NCBI GenBank assembly: GCA_016840945.1
Contig: JAEORJ010000307.1
Span: 1 to 16,597, forward strand
Length of the DNA: 16,597 nt
Source of the DNA: Candidatus Gerdarchaeota archaeon
GTDB lineage: Archaea > Asgardarchaeota > Heimdallarchaeia > JABLTI01
Reading direction: 5' to 3'
Positions 6,516 to 13,450 of the stretch are shown piece after piece. Position numbers and translations under genes: made by a program. Positions within the stretch are counted from its first letter, which is position 1, and each line of letters begins with the position of its first letter. The notes beneath the pieces were generated by a model. That model saw only the letters and a program-made list of their open reading frames with translations, had not been told where the DNA came from and did not search any database.

Positions 6516-7619
6516 TTGAACATAAAATCACGAAAATATGCAAATGGGTATGTTACACTAATCCCTGAAACAATTGATGATTTATATGTTCTATACAACA
6601 TTATTTTACCTAATGACAAAGTTAAAGCCCGAACTTTTAGAAGAATCAGAGTTAATGAAGAAGATGCTCGAGCTGATAAAGGCGAAAGAGTATCAATGAT
6701 ACTCACAATTGATGTTGAAGATGTTAATTTTCATGAATTTGCCAACAGACTTAGGATTAAAGGAAAAATAACCGAAGGTCCTGATGATTTAATCTCTTAT
6801 GGAACCTATCACACAATAAATGTTGATGTTGGAACCATGATAACCATTTACAAGGAGAGCTGGTCAAGAGTAGATGTTGATCGAATTGAAAATGCTGTTA
6901 AAAAATCAGCAAGCGCAAAAGCAATAATAGTTGCAATAGATGATTCAGAAGCAACAATTGGTGCAGTTTCATCATTTTCAAGCTCAATACTAGTAAATTT
7001 TAAAGAAAGAATTCCTAAAAAATCAGGGACTAAGGAAAAGCTAAGACTTGAAATGATCCAAAAATTTTACTCAAAATTAACTTTTGCAATTGAAGAAGCA
7101 ATAGCCTCAAAAGTTACTGATGCAAGTGTTATGGTTCTTGCAGGACCAGGTTTTACAAAAGATAATTATTATCGCTATCTTAAAGAAAAGAAGAATATCA
7201 CCAAAATACCTATCGATAAAATAATTCTCGAAACAGCAAGTTGTGGGGGACCTAGTGCTATAAGTGAAATAATTAGCAAGAACATTCTTGGTCGCATTAT
7301 TGAAGAAGAACAAGCTAGTTCAGAAGCAGTATTTCTTGAAGAAGTAATGAGTAGATTGGGAAGAAATACAGGTACTGTTGCTTATGGGTTAAAAATGATT
7401 CAAAAAGCGATTGAATATGGAGCGGTTGAAACATTATTGATAGTTGATAATCAATTGAGATTACGTGACAAAGAAAAAAGAAAAGCATTGGATAGATTAT
7501 TGAAAAGTGTTCAAAATATAGGTGGACAAATAGTAATTATGAGTGAAAACCACCAAGCTGGTAGGCAAGTTGAAAAATTTGGTGGAATGATTGCACTCTT
7601 AAGATTTCCAATAACTTAA
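6516..7619 (+). CDS. pelA: mRNA surveillance / ribosome rescue factor pelota (Dom34 homologue)
   Basis: Pelota enters the A site of stalled ribosomes and, with aEF1A and ABCE1, drives rescue and subunit splitting. The 367 residues match the family in length and order: an N-terminal Sm-like domain starting MNIKSRKYANGYVTLIPET and containing LYNIILPNDKVKARTFRRIR, a central RNase-H-like domain (about 132-255; AIIVAIDDSEATIGAVS, VMVLAGPGFTKDNYYRYL), and an L7Ae-like C-terminal domain (about 258-367; TGTVAYGLKMIQKAIEYGAVETLLI). There is no GGQ loop, which excludes the sister release factor aRF1. The start is TTG 6516 with GGTG 7 bases upstream; no ATG fits the family N-terminus. It has its own promoter candidate, and its stop lies 4 bases from the stop of the convergent radical SAM gene. 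Confidence 0.97.
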   Translation: MNIKSRKYANGYVTLIPETIDDLYVLYNIILPNDKVKARTFRRIRVNEEDARADKGERVSMILTIDVEDVNFHEFANRLRIKGKITEGPDDLISYGTYHTINVDVGTMITIYKESWSRVDVDRIENAVKKSASAKAIIVAIDDSEATIGAVSSFSSSILVNFKERIPKKSGTKEKLRLEMIQKFYSKLTFAIEEAIASKVTDASVMVLAGPGFTKDNYYRYLKEKKNITKIPIDKIILETASCGGPSAISEIISKNILGRIIEEEQASSEAVFLEEVMSRLGRNTGTVAYGLKMIQKAIEYGAVETLLIVDNQLRLRDKEKRKALDRLLKSVQNIGGQIVIMSENHQAGRQVEKFGGMIALLRFPIT

Positions 7620-7623
7620 CACA

Positions 7624-8940
7624 TTATGCTAATGTAGCAAAGTAAATATTATGACGGTTTCTTGTTATTCGCAATTTAACTGATTTTCCTATTGAAAGAT
7701 TATTTGCTGGTGAAATGTGAATTATTCTATTATTAGCTTTAGCAAAAAACTCATTTTCAAGTCTCCCAGGCAAAACTACTTCAGCTTTAACAAGTTGATT
7801 TTGCTTCATTGTTAAATCAATCATTTTTGATTTGAAAGTATCAAACATCTGTTGTTTTAGAACTAATTGTGTCGCACCCAATTCCTTTTCCATTTTCCGA
7901 AGTTCTGCATAAAACTCAGTAAAACTCTTTTGTTTGGTGTTTGGAATATTTCTTCCTTCATGATGAACAAGATAATTTTGAATACCTAAAGTAGGGTACT
8001 TAGAATTTTCTGAATTGATCTTTAATGAAAATTTGATAATATCCTTAATATCTTCATCATTCCATCCGTGAATCCATAAGGGGGCGATTAATAATGAAAT
8101 ACCCGAATTGATTATATACTCAGCGTTTTCCAATATTTTTTCCAGAGGATAATCACCTCGACCCGAAAGATGTTTTGCTAGTTTTAAATCCAAACTGTTA
8201 ATAGATAAATTAACTCGAGATAATCCTACTGATGCTAGTTCATCAATTAGCTTTTTTGTGAGATACCAACCGTTTGTTTGTATAGAGATAATTTTTGTAT
8301 TAGGACTTTCATTCAATTTTTGAACTAATTCGACTAAATAGGGGTAAGACATAGGTTCACCTTGAGCATCAAGATGCGCTTCAGCTTTTTTGAGCTTCTT
8401 TTCTGTAACCACATAATTATATGTTTGAACTAAATAATCCACATCAACTATAAAATCACGAACTTTACTTTTTGATACAGGTCCTTCATCAACACTACAG
8501 AAAGGGCAATTTAACGGGCATCCAGTAATTGATCTCACTTGTAAAAGATTTGTTCCTCGATCAATAACCCCAAAATAAATAGATCCTATTAATGGAATAT
8601 CTAATAATTCTGGTGTAATATAAGTAAGAGGTTTTTTAGTTTGATTATTGAAAAGTGTTAACGGCAATTCACTGGATATAATATCAAATAGTAAATCCTT
8701 AATCTCCGCTATGTTGATATCAGAAGAATTATTTAAATTTAAAAAAACCTCAATTTCATTAGTTTGGGATTTTTTAAAGAATATCTCATCGATATTAAAA
8801 GCAGATTTCAAATCAAGGATAATGCTTTCAAGTGAAATTGTCCCTTCCATGACTTGTTTTCTTAGGATTAGTTTATCATTATTTTTTGATAAATCCACTT
8901 CAAATGGTAAAATTTTAGATAAATTAATACTAAATGTCAT
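7624..8940 (-). CDS. Radical SAM protein with C-terminal TRAM-like domain
   Basis: 438 residues. The radical SAM cluster motif CX3CX2C is CPLNCPFC (Cys141, 145, 148), inside VRSITGCPLNCPFCSVDEGP. It is followed by AHLDAQGEPMSYP (Gly194-Glu-Pro, the SAM-binding GE motif), ISIQTNGW (219-225) and LSRVNLSINSLD (240-251), the usual order of strands in the TIM-barrel core. The last 55-60 residues (LVKAEVVLPGRLENEFFAKANNR...GKSVKLRI) look like a TRAM/OB beta-barrel, a nucleic-acid-binding domain found on several RNA-modifying enzymes; the N-terminal 110 residues have no recognised motif. This suggests modification of RNA or an RNA-bound substrate, but the reaction is unknown. I believe it belongs to an archaeal group of uncharacterised Fe-S oxidoreductases. 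ATG 8940 has AGGT 9 bases upstream. Confidence 0.85.
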   Translation of the reverse strand: MTFSINLSKILPFEVDLSKNNDKLILRKQVMEGTISLESIILDLKSAFNIDEIFFKKSQTNEIEVFLNLNNSSDINIAEIKDLLFDIISSELPLTLFNNQTKKPLTYITPELLDIPLIGSIYFGVIDRGTNLLQVRSITGCPLNCPFCSVDEGPVSKSKVRDFIVDVDYLVQTYNYVVTEKKLKKAEAHLDAQGEPMSYPYLVELVQKLNESPNTKIISIQTNGWYLTKKLIDELASVGLSRVNLSINSLDLKLAKHLSGRGDYPLEKILENAEYIINSGISLLIAPLWIHGWNDEDIKDIIKFSLKINSENSKYPTLGIQNYLVHHEGRNIPNTKQKSFTEFYAELRKMEKELGATQLVLKQQMFDTFKSKMIDLTMKQNQLVKAEVVLPGRLENEFFAKANNRIIHISPANNLSIGKSVKLRITRNRHNIYFATLA

Positions 8941-9020
8941 GGCTATCTTACCTAAGAATTAGATATTTAGGACAAGCTTTTGTTTTATCTAAATAGGTAG
9001 GTATCTATGAATCTTATTGC

Positions 9021-9038
9021 AAATATCAATATAAAATT
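9021..9038 (-). promoter_or_regulatory. TATA-region candidate for the radical SAM gene
   Basis: On the minus strand this stretch reads AATTTTATATTGATATTT, containing a TTTATATT TATA-like element. The leader to ATG 8940 would be about 60 bases and includes complementary 7-mers TATTTAG/CTAAATA, which could form a weak hairpin. Confidence 0.3.
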
Positions 9039-9061
9039 AAAAAAAAGGGATTAAATTCTAT

Positions 9062-9547
9062 TTATATTCGTGGTCGTGACTTTAACCAGAAGAATCGAAC
9101 ATATTCTAGAATTTTAAAGAAATCCTCTTTTTGACTCACAGATATGAGGCTAATATCATGTTCAGCTGGATCATATGTTACAATTATATCCATGGCTTCG
9201 CCTTTATATTCGATATTAACAACAGCTTGAATTTCATTAATCATAACCATTTTAGCAATGTGATACATTTTACGAATAGCATTTAGCATTCGCATAAAGG
9301 AATCCCCCGATTCCATTTGTTCTAATACAATGGTTTGATTAACATATAAGCCATCTTCTAAAGCAGAATCAAAATTCTTAGCGAGTTCTACTTTAATAGA
9401 ATCAGGTAATGGAGGGAGATCAATTTGAATAAATTGAACTGTACCAATGCTGTTTAGTCGCTGTAATCCTTCTGTGATTCTATAGACAAGTCTCTCTGTT
9501 TCTGCATCTATTTCATCATCTTGTATTACTTTCTCGACATCAGACAT
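9062..9547 (-). CDS. Conserved-looking hypothetical protein, 161 residues
   Basis: I do not recognise this protein. The start is ATG 9547, because a full GGAGG Shine-Dalgarno (9560-9556 on the minus strand) lies 8 bases upstream; an in-frame TTG at 9583 would add 12 residues but has no such site. The sequence opens with an acidic helical stretch (MSDVEKVIQDDEIDAETERL), then a region with strand TVQFIQIDLPPLPD, a helix with two methionine pairs (SFMRMLNAIRKMYHIAKMVMINEIQAVV), strands VNIEYKGEAMDIIVTYDPAEHDISLISV, and an aromatic C-terminal helix (DFFKILEYVRFFWLKSRPRI). It has no signal peptide, membrane segment or catalytic motif. The alternating alpha/beta pattern suggests a small globular cytosolic protein. 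It stands alone between the radical SAM gene and a divergent intergenic region. It has the strongest ribosome-binding site in the window. Confidence 0.7.
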   Translation of the reverse strand: MSDVEKVIQDDEIDAETERLVYRITEGLQRLNSIGTVQFIQIDLPPLPDSIKVELAKNFDSALEDGLYVNQTIVLEQMESGDSFMRMLNAIRKMYHIAKMVMINEIQAVVNIEYKGEAMDIIVTYDPAEHDISLISVSQKEDFFKILEYVRFFWLKSRPRI

Positions 9548-9917
9548 TCTTTTGTCCTCCAAGGTAAATTCACTCTTTAACAAACTTATAGTAAATCAAA
9601 CATGGATTCAATTATAAATTAGTTATTCTAGGAGCAATTTTGCCTACTATATAACTTATAGCTGACAATATTATTTCAACTTATCTAAACCTCTTGAGCA
9701 ATAACTAAAATGAGTAATTAATCATTCAAACAAACCTTGGGTTTTTTAGAACGAGATATATGGTTATTTGCGGTTTTTAGATTAATTTGTATGTAATAGC
9801 AGATTTTTCAAGAGAATTATTTGATTTAATAAATATGATAGAAAACAATAAAAGATAATAGTTTATTGCTTGTAATTTGTCTCAAATAAAGAACCAAATT
9901 TATTGAGGGTATGAACT
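9548..9917. other. 370-base divergent intergenic region
   Basis: Lies between the 161-residue protein gene (-) and the dehydrogenase gene (+). For the minus gene, TTACTATAAGTTTG on the minus strand (about 9597-9581) contains a CTATAAG TATA-like box and would give a very short leader carrying GGAGG. For the plus gene, TTTAATAAATA (9825-9835) is a TATA-like candidate with a leader of about 60 bases. A partial palindrome, TACTAT with ATAG, sits near 9645-9658. I found no RNA gene and no credible small reading frame. Confidence 0.5.
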
Positions 9918-10979
9918 TTGACTAAAAAATATAAAATTGCTTTTATGCCTGGCGATGGAATTGGAAACGATGTTTTAGAAGCAGCTAAAATAGTTCTAGA
10001 CGAAGGTACCGATTTCAATGCTGAATATATTCATGGTGATATTGGTTGGGTTTTCTGGGAAAAAGAAAAAGAAGCTTTACCAGATAGAACAATCGATATG
10101 ATGAAAGGAACTGATGCAGCATTATTTGGAGCAATTACTTCAAAACCAAATGTAGAAGGTTATCGTTCACCAATTGTACGATTACGACAAGTCTTTAATT
10201 TATACAGTAATATGCGACCATGTAAGTCTTTTGAAGGTAATCCTTTAAACTTCCGTGATGACCTTGATTTAGTTGTTTTCCGAGAAAACACAGAGGGACT
10301 TTATTCAGGAATTGAATTTTATGATTTACATGAACTCAAAGATGTTGAAGTTTTCAAAAAATATGATCCCAACAAAACAACTGTTTCATGTAGAGTCTTT
10401 ACTGAAGAAGGTTGTAGACGAATTGTAAAGAAAGGATTCGAATATGCAAAGGAATACAAGTATCCAACTGTAACTTTAGTACATAAAGCTAATGTTATAA
10501 GAGCAACTGATGGTATGTTCTTAAGAGTAGCATATGAAGTTGCCAAGGAGTATCCAGAAATAGAAGTTTGGGAACAAAATATTGATGCTATGTGTATGCA
10601 ACTCATTAAGAATCCACAAGATTTTGGTGTTATTGTAACTACTAATATGTTTGGAGACATTGTTTCTGATGTTACTGCCCAACTTGTTGGTGGTCTTGGA
10701 TTTGCTGCTTCAGCATCAACATCAGATGACTATGGATTATTTGAACCAACACATGGTAGCGCTCCTAAATATGCTGGTCAATACAAAGTTAATCCTATTG
10801 CAGCAATTCTATCTGCTAAACTTATGCTTGATTGGTTAGGTGAGAAAGAAATAGCCACAAAAATTGAGGATGCAGTTAAAATTAACATTAAGGAAGGAAA
10901 AGTAAAAACCTATGACCTTGGTGGAGAATCCTCAACTTTAGATGTTGCAAAAGATATCGTACGAATTTTGAATAAGTGA
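9918..10979 (+). CDS. Isocitrate/isopropylmalate-family beta-decarboxylating dehydrogenase
   Basis: Oxidatively decarboxylates a 2-hydroxy-3-carboxy acid with NAD(P) and Mg/Mn. The 353 residues match the short IPMDH/NAD-IDH/homoisocitrate subgroup: PGDGIG (11-16), substrate loop GYRSPIVRLRQVFNLYSNMRP (81-101), FRENTEGLYSG (Arg122, catalytic Tyr129), HKANV (catalytic Lys190), and metal aspartates Asp223, Asp247 and Asp251. The substrate loop resembles archaeal NAD-IDH and homoisocitrate-type enzymes more than classical IPMDH, so isocitrate, homoisocitrate and isopropylmalate all remain possible. The cofactor site reads HGSAPKYAGQYKVNP, with Lys284-Tyr285-Val291 as in NADP-specific E. coli IDH, but the arginine equivalent to its Arg395 is Gly336. 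The start is TTG 9918 with GAGGG at 9905-9909 (8-base spacer); the nearby ATG 9911 is out of frame and stops after four codons. Neighbours give no pathway clue. Confidence 0.9.
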   Translation: MTKKYKIAFMPGDGIGNDVLEAAKIVLDEGTDFNAEYIHGDIGWVFWEKEKEALPDRTIDMMKGTDAALFGAITSKPNVEGYRSPIVRLRQVFNLYSNMRPCKSFEGNPLNFRDDLDLVVFRENTEGLYSGIEFYDLHELKDVEVFKKYDPNKTTVSCRVFTEEGCRRIVKKGFEYAKEYKYPTVTLVHKANVIRATDGMFLRVAYEVAKEYPEIEVWEQNIDAMCMQLIKNPQDFGVIVTTNMFGDIVSDVTAQLVGGLGFAASASTSDDYGLFEPTHGSAPKYAGQYKVNPIAAILSAKLMLDWLGEKEIATKIEDAVKINIKEGKVKTYDLGGESSTLDVAKDIVRILNK

Positions 10980-11016
10980 AGCGAATAGCTTTGCTTATTT
11001 TTTTATTTTTATTTTT
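10979..11016 (+). terminator. Hairpin plus T-tract terminator after the dehydrogenase
   Basis: Arms AAGCGAA (10979-10985) and TTTGCTT (10990-10996) pair over 7 bp with one G-U, closing a TAGC loop. T7, T5 and T5 runs broken by single A residues follow. The hairpin begins on the last base of the stop codon. Confidence 0.6.
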
Positions 11017-11036
11017 GAAACGAGATAAAGTAAAGT

Positions 11037-11047
11037 TTTATAAATAG
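11037..11047 (+). promoter_or_regulatory. TATA-box candidate for the L21e-rpoF operon
   Basis: TTTTATAAATA preceded by purine-rich GATAAAGTAAAG fits a strong archaeal BRE/TATA promoter. Transcription from about 11070 would leave a leader of about 60 bases before L21e. Confidence 0.55.
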
Positions 11048-11129
11048 AAAGTTACGAATTTGTCGTACTCATACAAAATGAGTTTTATTAAGGATCACAA
11101 TCCAAAAAAAATAATGTGTGTGATGTATA

Positions 11130-11420
11130 ATGCCAAAATCAAAAGGTTACAGACACAGTACAAGAAAACTATTCAAAAAATCACCAAGAGATCGAGGTAT
11201 GCAACCTCTAGGAAGACTATTAGTCAATTACAAAGTTGGCGATCAAGTTGTTATTAAAATTGATCCAGCAATACAAAAAGGCATGCCTCACAGACGATAT
11301 CATGGTAAATTTGGTGTAATCTCTGAAATTCGTGGCAGAGCTTATGTCATTAAAATAAAATCAGGCGATGTGACCAAAGAAATAATCGCTCGTCCAGAAC
11401 ACGTTTATCTAGTGAAATAA
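11130..11420 (+). CDS. rpl21e: Large-subunit ribosomal protein L21e
   Basis: Archaeal/eukaryotic-type ribosomal protein L21e of the 50S subunit, 96 residues, basic. It opens MPKSKGYRHSTRKLFKKSPRDRG, the highly conserved family N-terminus, and continues with an SH3-like barrel: YKVGDQVVIKIDPAIQKGMPHRRYHGKFGVI and RAYVIKIKSGDVTKEIIARPEHVYLVK. Length is typical. ATG 11130 follows a GTGAT ribosome-binding-like site and matches the conserved N-terminus, so an overlapping frame that opens at 11060 is not coding. It is the first gene of the conserved archaeal order L21e - rpoF - DUF655, with rpoF beginning 47 bases downstream. Confidence 0.98.
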   Translation: MPKSKGYRHSTRKLFKKSPRDRGMQPLGRLLVNYKVGDQVVIKIDPAIQKGMPHRRYHGKFGVISEIRGRAYVIKIKSGDVTKEIIARPEHVYLVK

Positions 11421-11425
11421 ATATA

Positions 11426-11443
11426 TACTATAAATTAATAGTA
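11426..11443. promoter_or_regulatory. TACTAT-ATAGTA palindrome in the L21e-rpoF spacer
   Basis: TACTAT (11426-11431) and ATAGTA (11438-11443) are exact reverse complements around AAATTA. The same arms occur upstream of SRP54 at 14877-14892 with a 4-base centre. It contains a TATAAATTA stretch that could be an internal TATA box for rpoF. Confidence 0.35.
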
Positions 11444-11467
11444 CATTTAGCTCGTAGGTGTAATGAA

Positions 11468-11800
11468 ATGCCAAAAGAAACCATCAAAAAAGAACCAGTT
11501 TCACTCCCCGAAGTTGTTACTATATTTAATAAACGAAAGAAGGCTGGTGAATTGAATTATCTACAAAGAATTGCTTTAGAACATGCGCAAAGCTCTTCAA
11601 AGATAAATTCCAGAGTAGCCAGGACATTGATAAAAACTTTGATGGATGATTTTGAACTTTCTGAATCAATAGCTATTAGTATCATTAACTTTATGCCAAC
11701 AACTATCGATGAATTAAGAGTATTCTTACAAGATGCTACTAGGGTCTATTCTACTGAAGAAGCTCAAAAGATTTTAGAAGCGACTGCAGAGAAACTTTAA
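11468..11800 (+). CDS. rpoF: DNA-directed RNA polymerase subunit Rpo4 (RpoF, Rpb4 homologue)
   Basis: Stalk subunit of archaeal RNA polymerase that pairs with Rpo7 (RpoE) and contributes to open-complex stability and RNA binding. The 110-residue, almost wholly helical protein shows the family pattern: N-terminal strand-forming SLPEVVTIF, LNYLQRIALEHAQSSSKI, then the HRDC-like helical part RTLIKTLMDDFELSESIAISIINFMPTTIDELRVFL, ending in an EEAQKILEA helix. ATG 11468 has AGGTG at 11456-11460 with a 7-base spacer. It sits 47 bases after L21e and, after a 220-base gap, before the DUF655 gene, the order found across archaea. Confidence 0.95.
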   Translation: MPKETIKKEPVSLPEVVTIFNKRKKAGELNYLQRIALEHAQSSSKINSRVARTLIKTLMDDFELSESIAISIINFMPTTIDELRVFLQDATRVYSTEEAQKILEATAEKL

Positions 11801-12020
11801 AACTTTCATTGATACAGTAGTAATTTATTTCATCTATCTCATTTTAAATTACTATCTAGCTTAGTATATAGATGAGAGAGAAGATTTTAAATTAAGAAAT
11901 ACTTTAGTTAAAGTAAATCTTTATGAGATAAAACATAAGACTATAAATTAGAAATATCATTATTAGCTATAAGGATAGCTTATACAAAATGGATTTGAAG
12001 TAAAAATTGAGTGGGTAAAA
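11801..12020 (+). other. 220-base spacer inside the L21e-rpoF-DUF655 cluster
   Basis: Long for this normally tight cluster. It contains CATCTAT (about 11831) and ATAGATG (about 11868) as distant inverted arms, a repeated ATTTTAAATTA, and GATGAGAGAGA (about 11871), a word that also occurs upstream of SRP54 near 14918. The DUF655 gene may therefore have a separate promoter. No RNA gene is recognisable. Confidence 0.4.
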
Positions 12021-12710
12021 ATGCCCGAAAAAACATATAATAAAGATCGCTCTTACAGCAATAAACCAAGAGAAAATCAAGACAAATCTAATTATAATAA
12101 TAGATCAACCCCAGCTCAAAATCAATCTCAAGCTGGTGGACAAATAGACAAGCAAAGAAAATATGAAGAATATGCTTGGACATTAGCTTATTTACCTGAA
12201 GGAAGCCCAACAGATCCAAATCCATTTAATCAACGAGAGCCAGTAATACAAGCTGTTGGTGAAATTTGGTTTACATTATTAGAACTTAGTCCAAAGAGAG
12301 GAGTCTCAGTAAAACCAATAACGAAAATCGGTATTGGTAAGGACAATAGAAGAGTTATAAGTCGAATTAAACGAAGAATTGGGTATGATGATTTAGCCAA
12401 TGCTTCAGAAGATATACTTGAGGATTGTATAACAGAAATTGTCACTAATCAAGAATTTAGATTTGTTAATTGGTTCAATAAAGCTTCATTAGTAACTTCA
12501 AGAATGCATTCATTCAAATTACTTCCAGGTATAGGAACCACCCATTTGGAAAATCTATTAGATGAACGTAAAAGAGTTAATTTTACTTCATTTCAAGATA
12601 TAGCTAATCGTACAAAAGTTTCAGATCCAAAGAAATTAATCGTAGCTAGAATCATGAAAGAATTAACAAACATAGATGAGAAATATAGGTTATTCACAAG
12701 AAAACCATAA
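12021..12710 (+). CDS. DUF655 family protein with helix-hairpin-helix
   Basis: Archaeal DUF655 protein, likely to bind nucleic acid; function not established. The N-terminal 47 residues are a polar, Asn/Gln/Lys-rich low-complexity tail. The conserved part begins with EYAWTLAYLPEG (50-61), with a strand-rich region (EIWFTLLELSP, VSVKPITKIGIGKD), a basic segment RRVISRIKRRIGYDDL (110-125), and a C-terminal helix-hairpin-helix FKLLPGIGTTHLENLLDERK (165-184). The HhH motif suggests non-specific DNA or RNA binding. Its position next to L21e and rpoF is the conserved archaeal context; in many archaea ksgA follows, but here a convergent TrmY-like gene lies 10 bases away. ATG 12021 has GTGGG-type Shine-Dalgarno bases just upstream. 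The long disordered tail is unusual. Confidence 0.88.
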   Translation: MPEKTYNKDRSYSNKPRENQDKSNYNNRSTPAQNQSQAGGQIDKQRKYEEYAWTLAYLPEGSPTDPNPFNQREPVIQAVGEIWFTLLELSPKRGVSVKPITKIGIGKDNRRVISRIKRRIGYDDLANASEDILEDCITEIVTNQEFRFVNWFNKASLVTSRMHSFKLLPGIGTTHLENLLDERKRVNFTSFQDIANRTKVSDPKKLIVARIMKELTNIDEKYRLFTRKP

Positions 12711-12715
12711 TTCTC

Positions 12716-12722
12716 TTTTTTT
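12716..12722 (+). terminator. T-tract between DUF655 and the convergent trmY-like gene
   Basis: T7 run in the 10-base space between convergent stops, reaching into the opposite stop codon; a plausible oligo-T end for the L21e-rpoF-DUF655 transcript. Confidence 0.4.
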
Positions 12723-13401
12723 ATTCTATATCATCTAGTATTAAATTCATAATAGAAACTATTTTCGGATTGGAGATTTCATCTTTTAGCTGAATTACTA
12801 TATTATTTTCAGAATCCTCTTTGAAATAATCAACATAATTTAATGGACTATCCAACATTGATAAAATGATCAAAATAGTATTCCATTTCCCTTTAATGGT
12901 TTTCAAATAATATTCGATGTCTGATAATGAGTAATTTTTTAAAATTAGATAATCTTTTTCTTTTTGCGTCTGCTGTTTTTCATAGGTTTTATTTTCAATA
13001 TTTATACAAATCATTGGTTCTTCAATATCTTTAGCTAAATCAAAATAGATATCATAATTTTTTATTACAAAAAGTCCTGGATTTGGCTCCAACCAATTAT
13101 GGGCTAATTTATCATTCTCAAGGAGATATTTTTCAGCTTTTAATAATATTGAAGCTAAACTCCTCAAACCAGGGCCAAGATATCTAATTTTCTCATTGCT
13201 AATATGATAGAGATGTGGAACTGGTTCTAAAACTAGGATTCTAATTATTAAATTATCACGTAAAGCATGAGAAAGAAAAATAGCATTAGTAACCATCCTT
13301 GATAATGTGCCAATTATTAATCGATTAGGTGAGCTTGGAATATTCAAATCATTTTTTGAATAGTTCAATGAGGGTATTACGAAGGAGAAAATTCTTTTCA
13401 T
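12721..13401 (-). CDS. Divergent TrmY-like SPOUT protein (tRNA N1-methylpseudouridine-54 methyltransferase family)
   Basis: TrmY (COG1901/DUF358) methylates pseudouridine 54 of archaeal tRNA. The N-terminal two thirds align convincingly with the family: RLIIGTLSRMVTNAIFLSHALRDN (27-50; family GRLD...FLSHDIRRD), LEPVPHLYHISNEKIRYLGPGLRSLASILLKAEKYL (family ...SPDERNIAIFIKKAL), and WLEPNPGLFV (103-112). The C-terminal cofactor half has changed. Where family members have a GDH loop after a hydrophobic strand, this one has YLILKNYSLSDIEYYL (Lys155-Asn156-Tyr157). Where they have a conserved His-Cys near the end, it has SNPKIVSIMNLILD. An extra segment of about 20 residues (around 172-195) is also present. 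It may be inactive or altered in chemistry. ATG 13401 has AGGTTG 7 bases upstream. It lies downstream of SRP54, with a terminator-like hairpin between. Confidence 0.7.
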   Translation of the reverse strand: MKRIFSFVIPSLNYSKNDLNIPSSPNRLIIGTLSRMVTNAIFLSHALRDNLIIRILVLEPVPHLYHISNEKIRYLGPGLRSLASILLKAEKYLLENDKLAHNWLEPNPGLFVIKNYDIYFDLAKDIEEPMICINIENKTYEKQQTQKEKDYLILKNYSLSDIEYYLKTIKGKWNTILIILSMLDSPLNYVDYFKEDSENNIVIQLKDEISNPKIVSIMNLILDDIE

Positions 13402-13415
13402 AATTTTACAACCTA

Positions 13416-13450
13416 GTAAAAAGAAGATTATGAATTAACATTCATAATCT
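13416..13450 (-). terminator. Hairpin plus T-tract between SRP54 and trmY-like gene
   Basis: Arms AGATTATGAAT (13425-13435) and ATTCATAATCT (13440-13450) form a perfect 11-bp stem with a 4-base loop. On the minus strand it is followed by TTCTTTTT. It begins inside the SRP54 stop codon and ends just before the AGGTTG ribosome-binding site of the trmY-like gene, so it could be a terminator, an attenuator or an mRNA-processing site. Confidence 0.6.

Noticed and set aside
6516..7619. Peptide chain release factor aRF1 instead of pelota
   Set aside because: No GGQ motif, and length and N-terminal domain match pelota.
11060..11257. 65-residue plus-strand reading frame opening before L21e
   Set aside because: It overlaps L21e in another frame, shows no family likeness, and occupies the expected 5' leader; L21e in its own frame is unmistakable.
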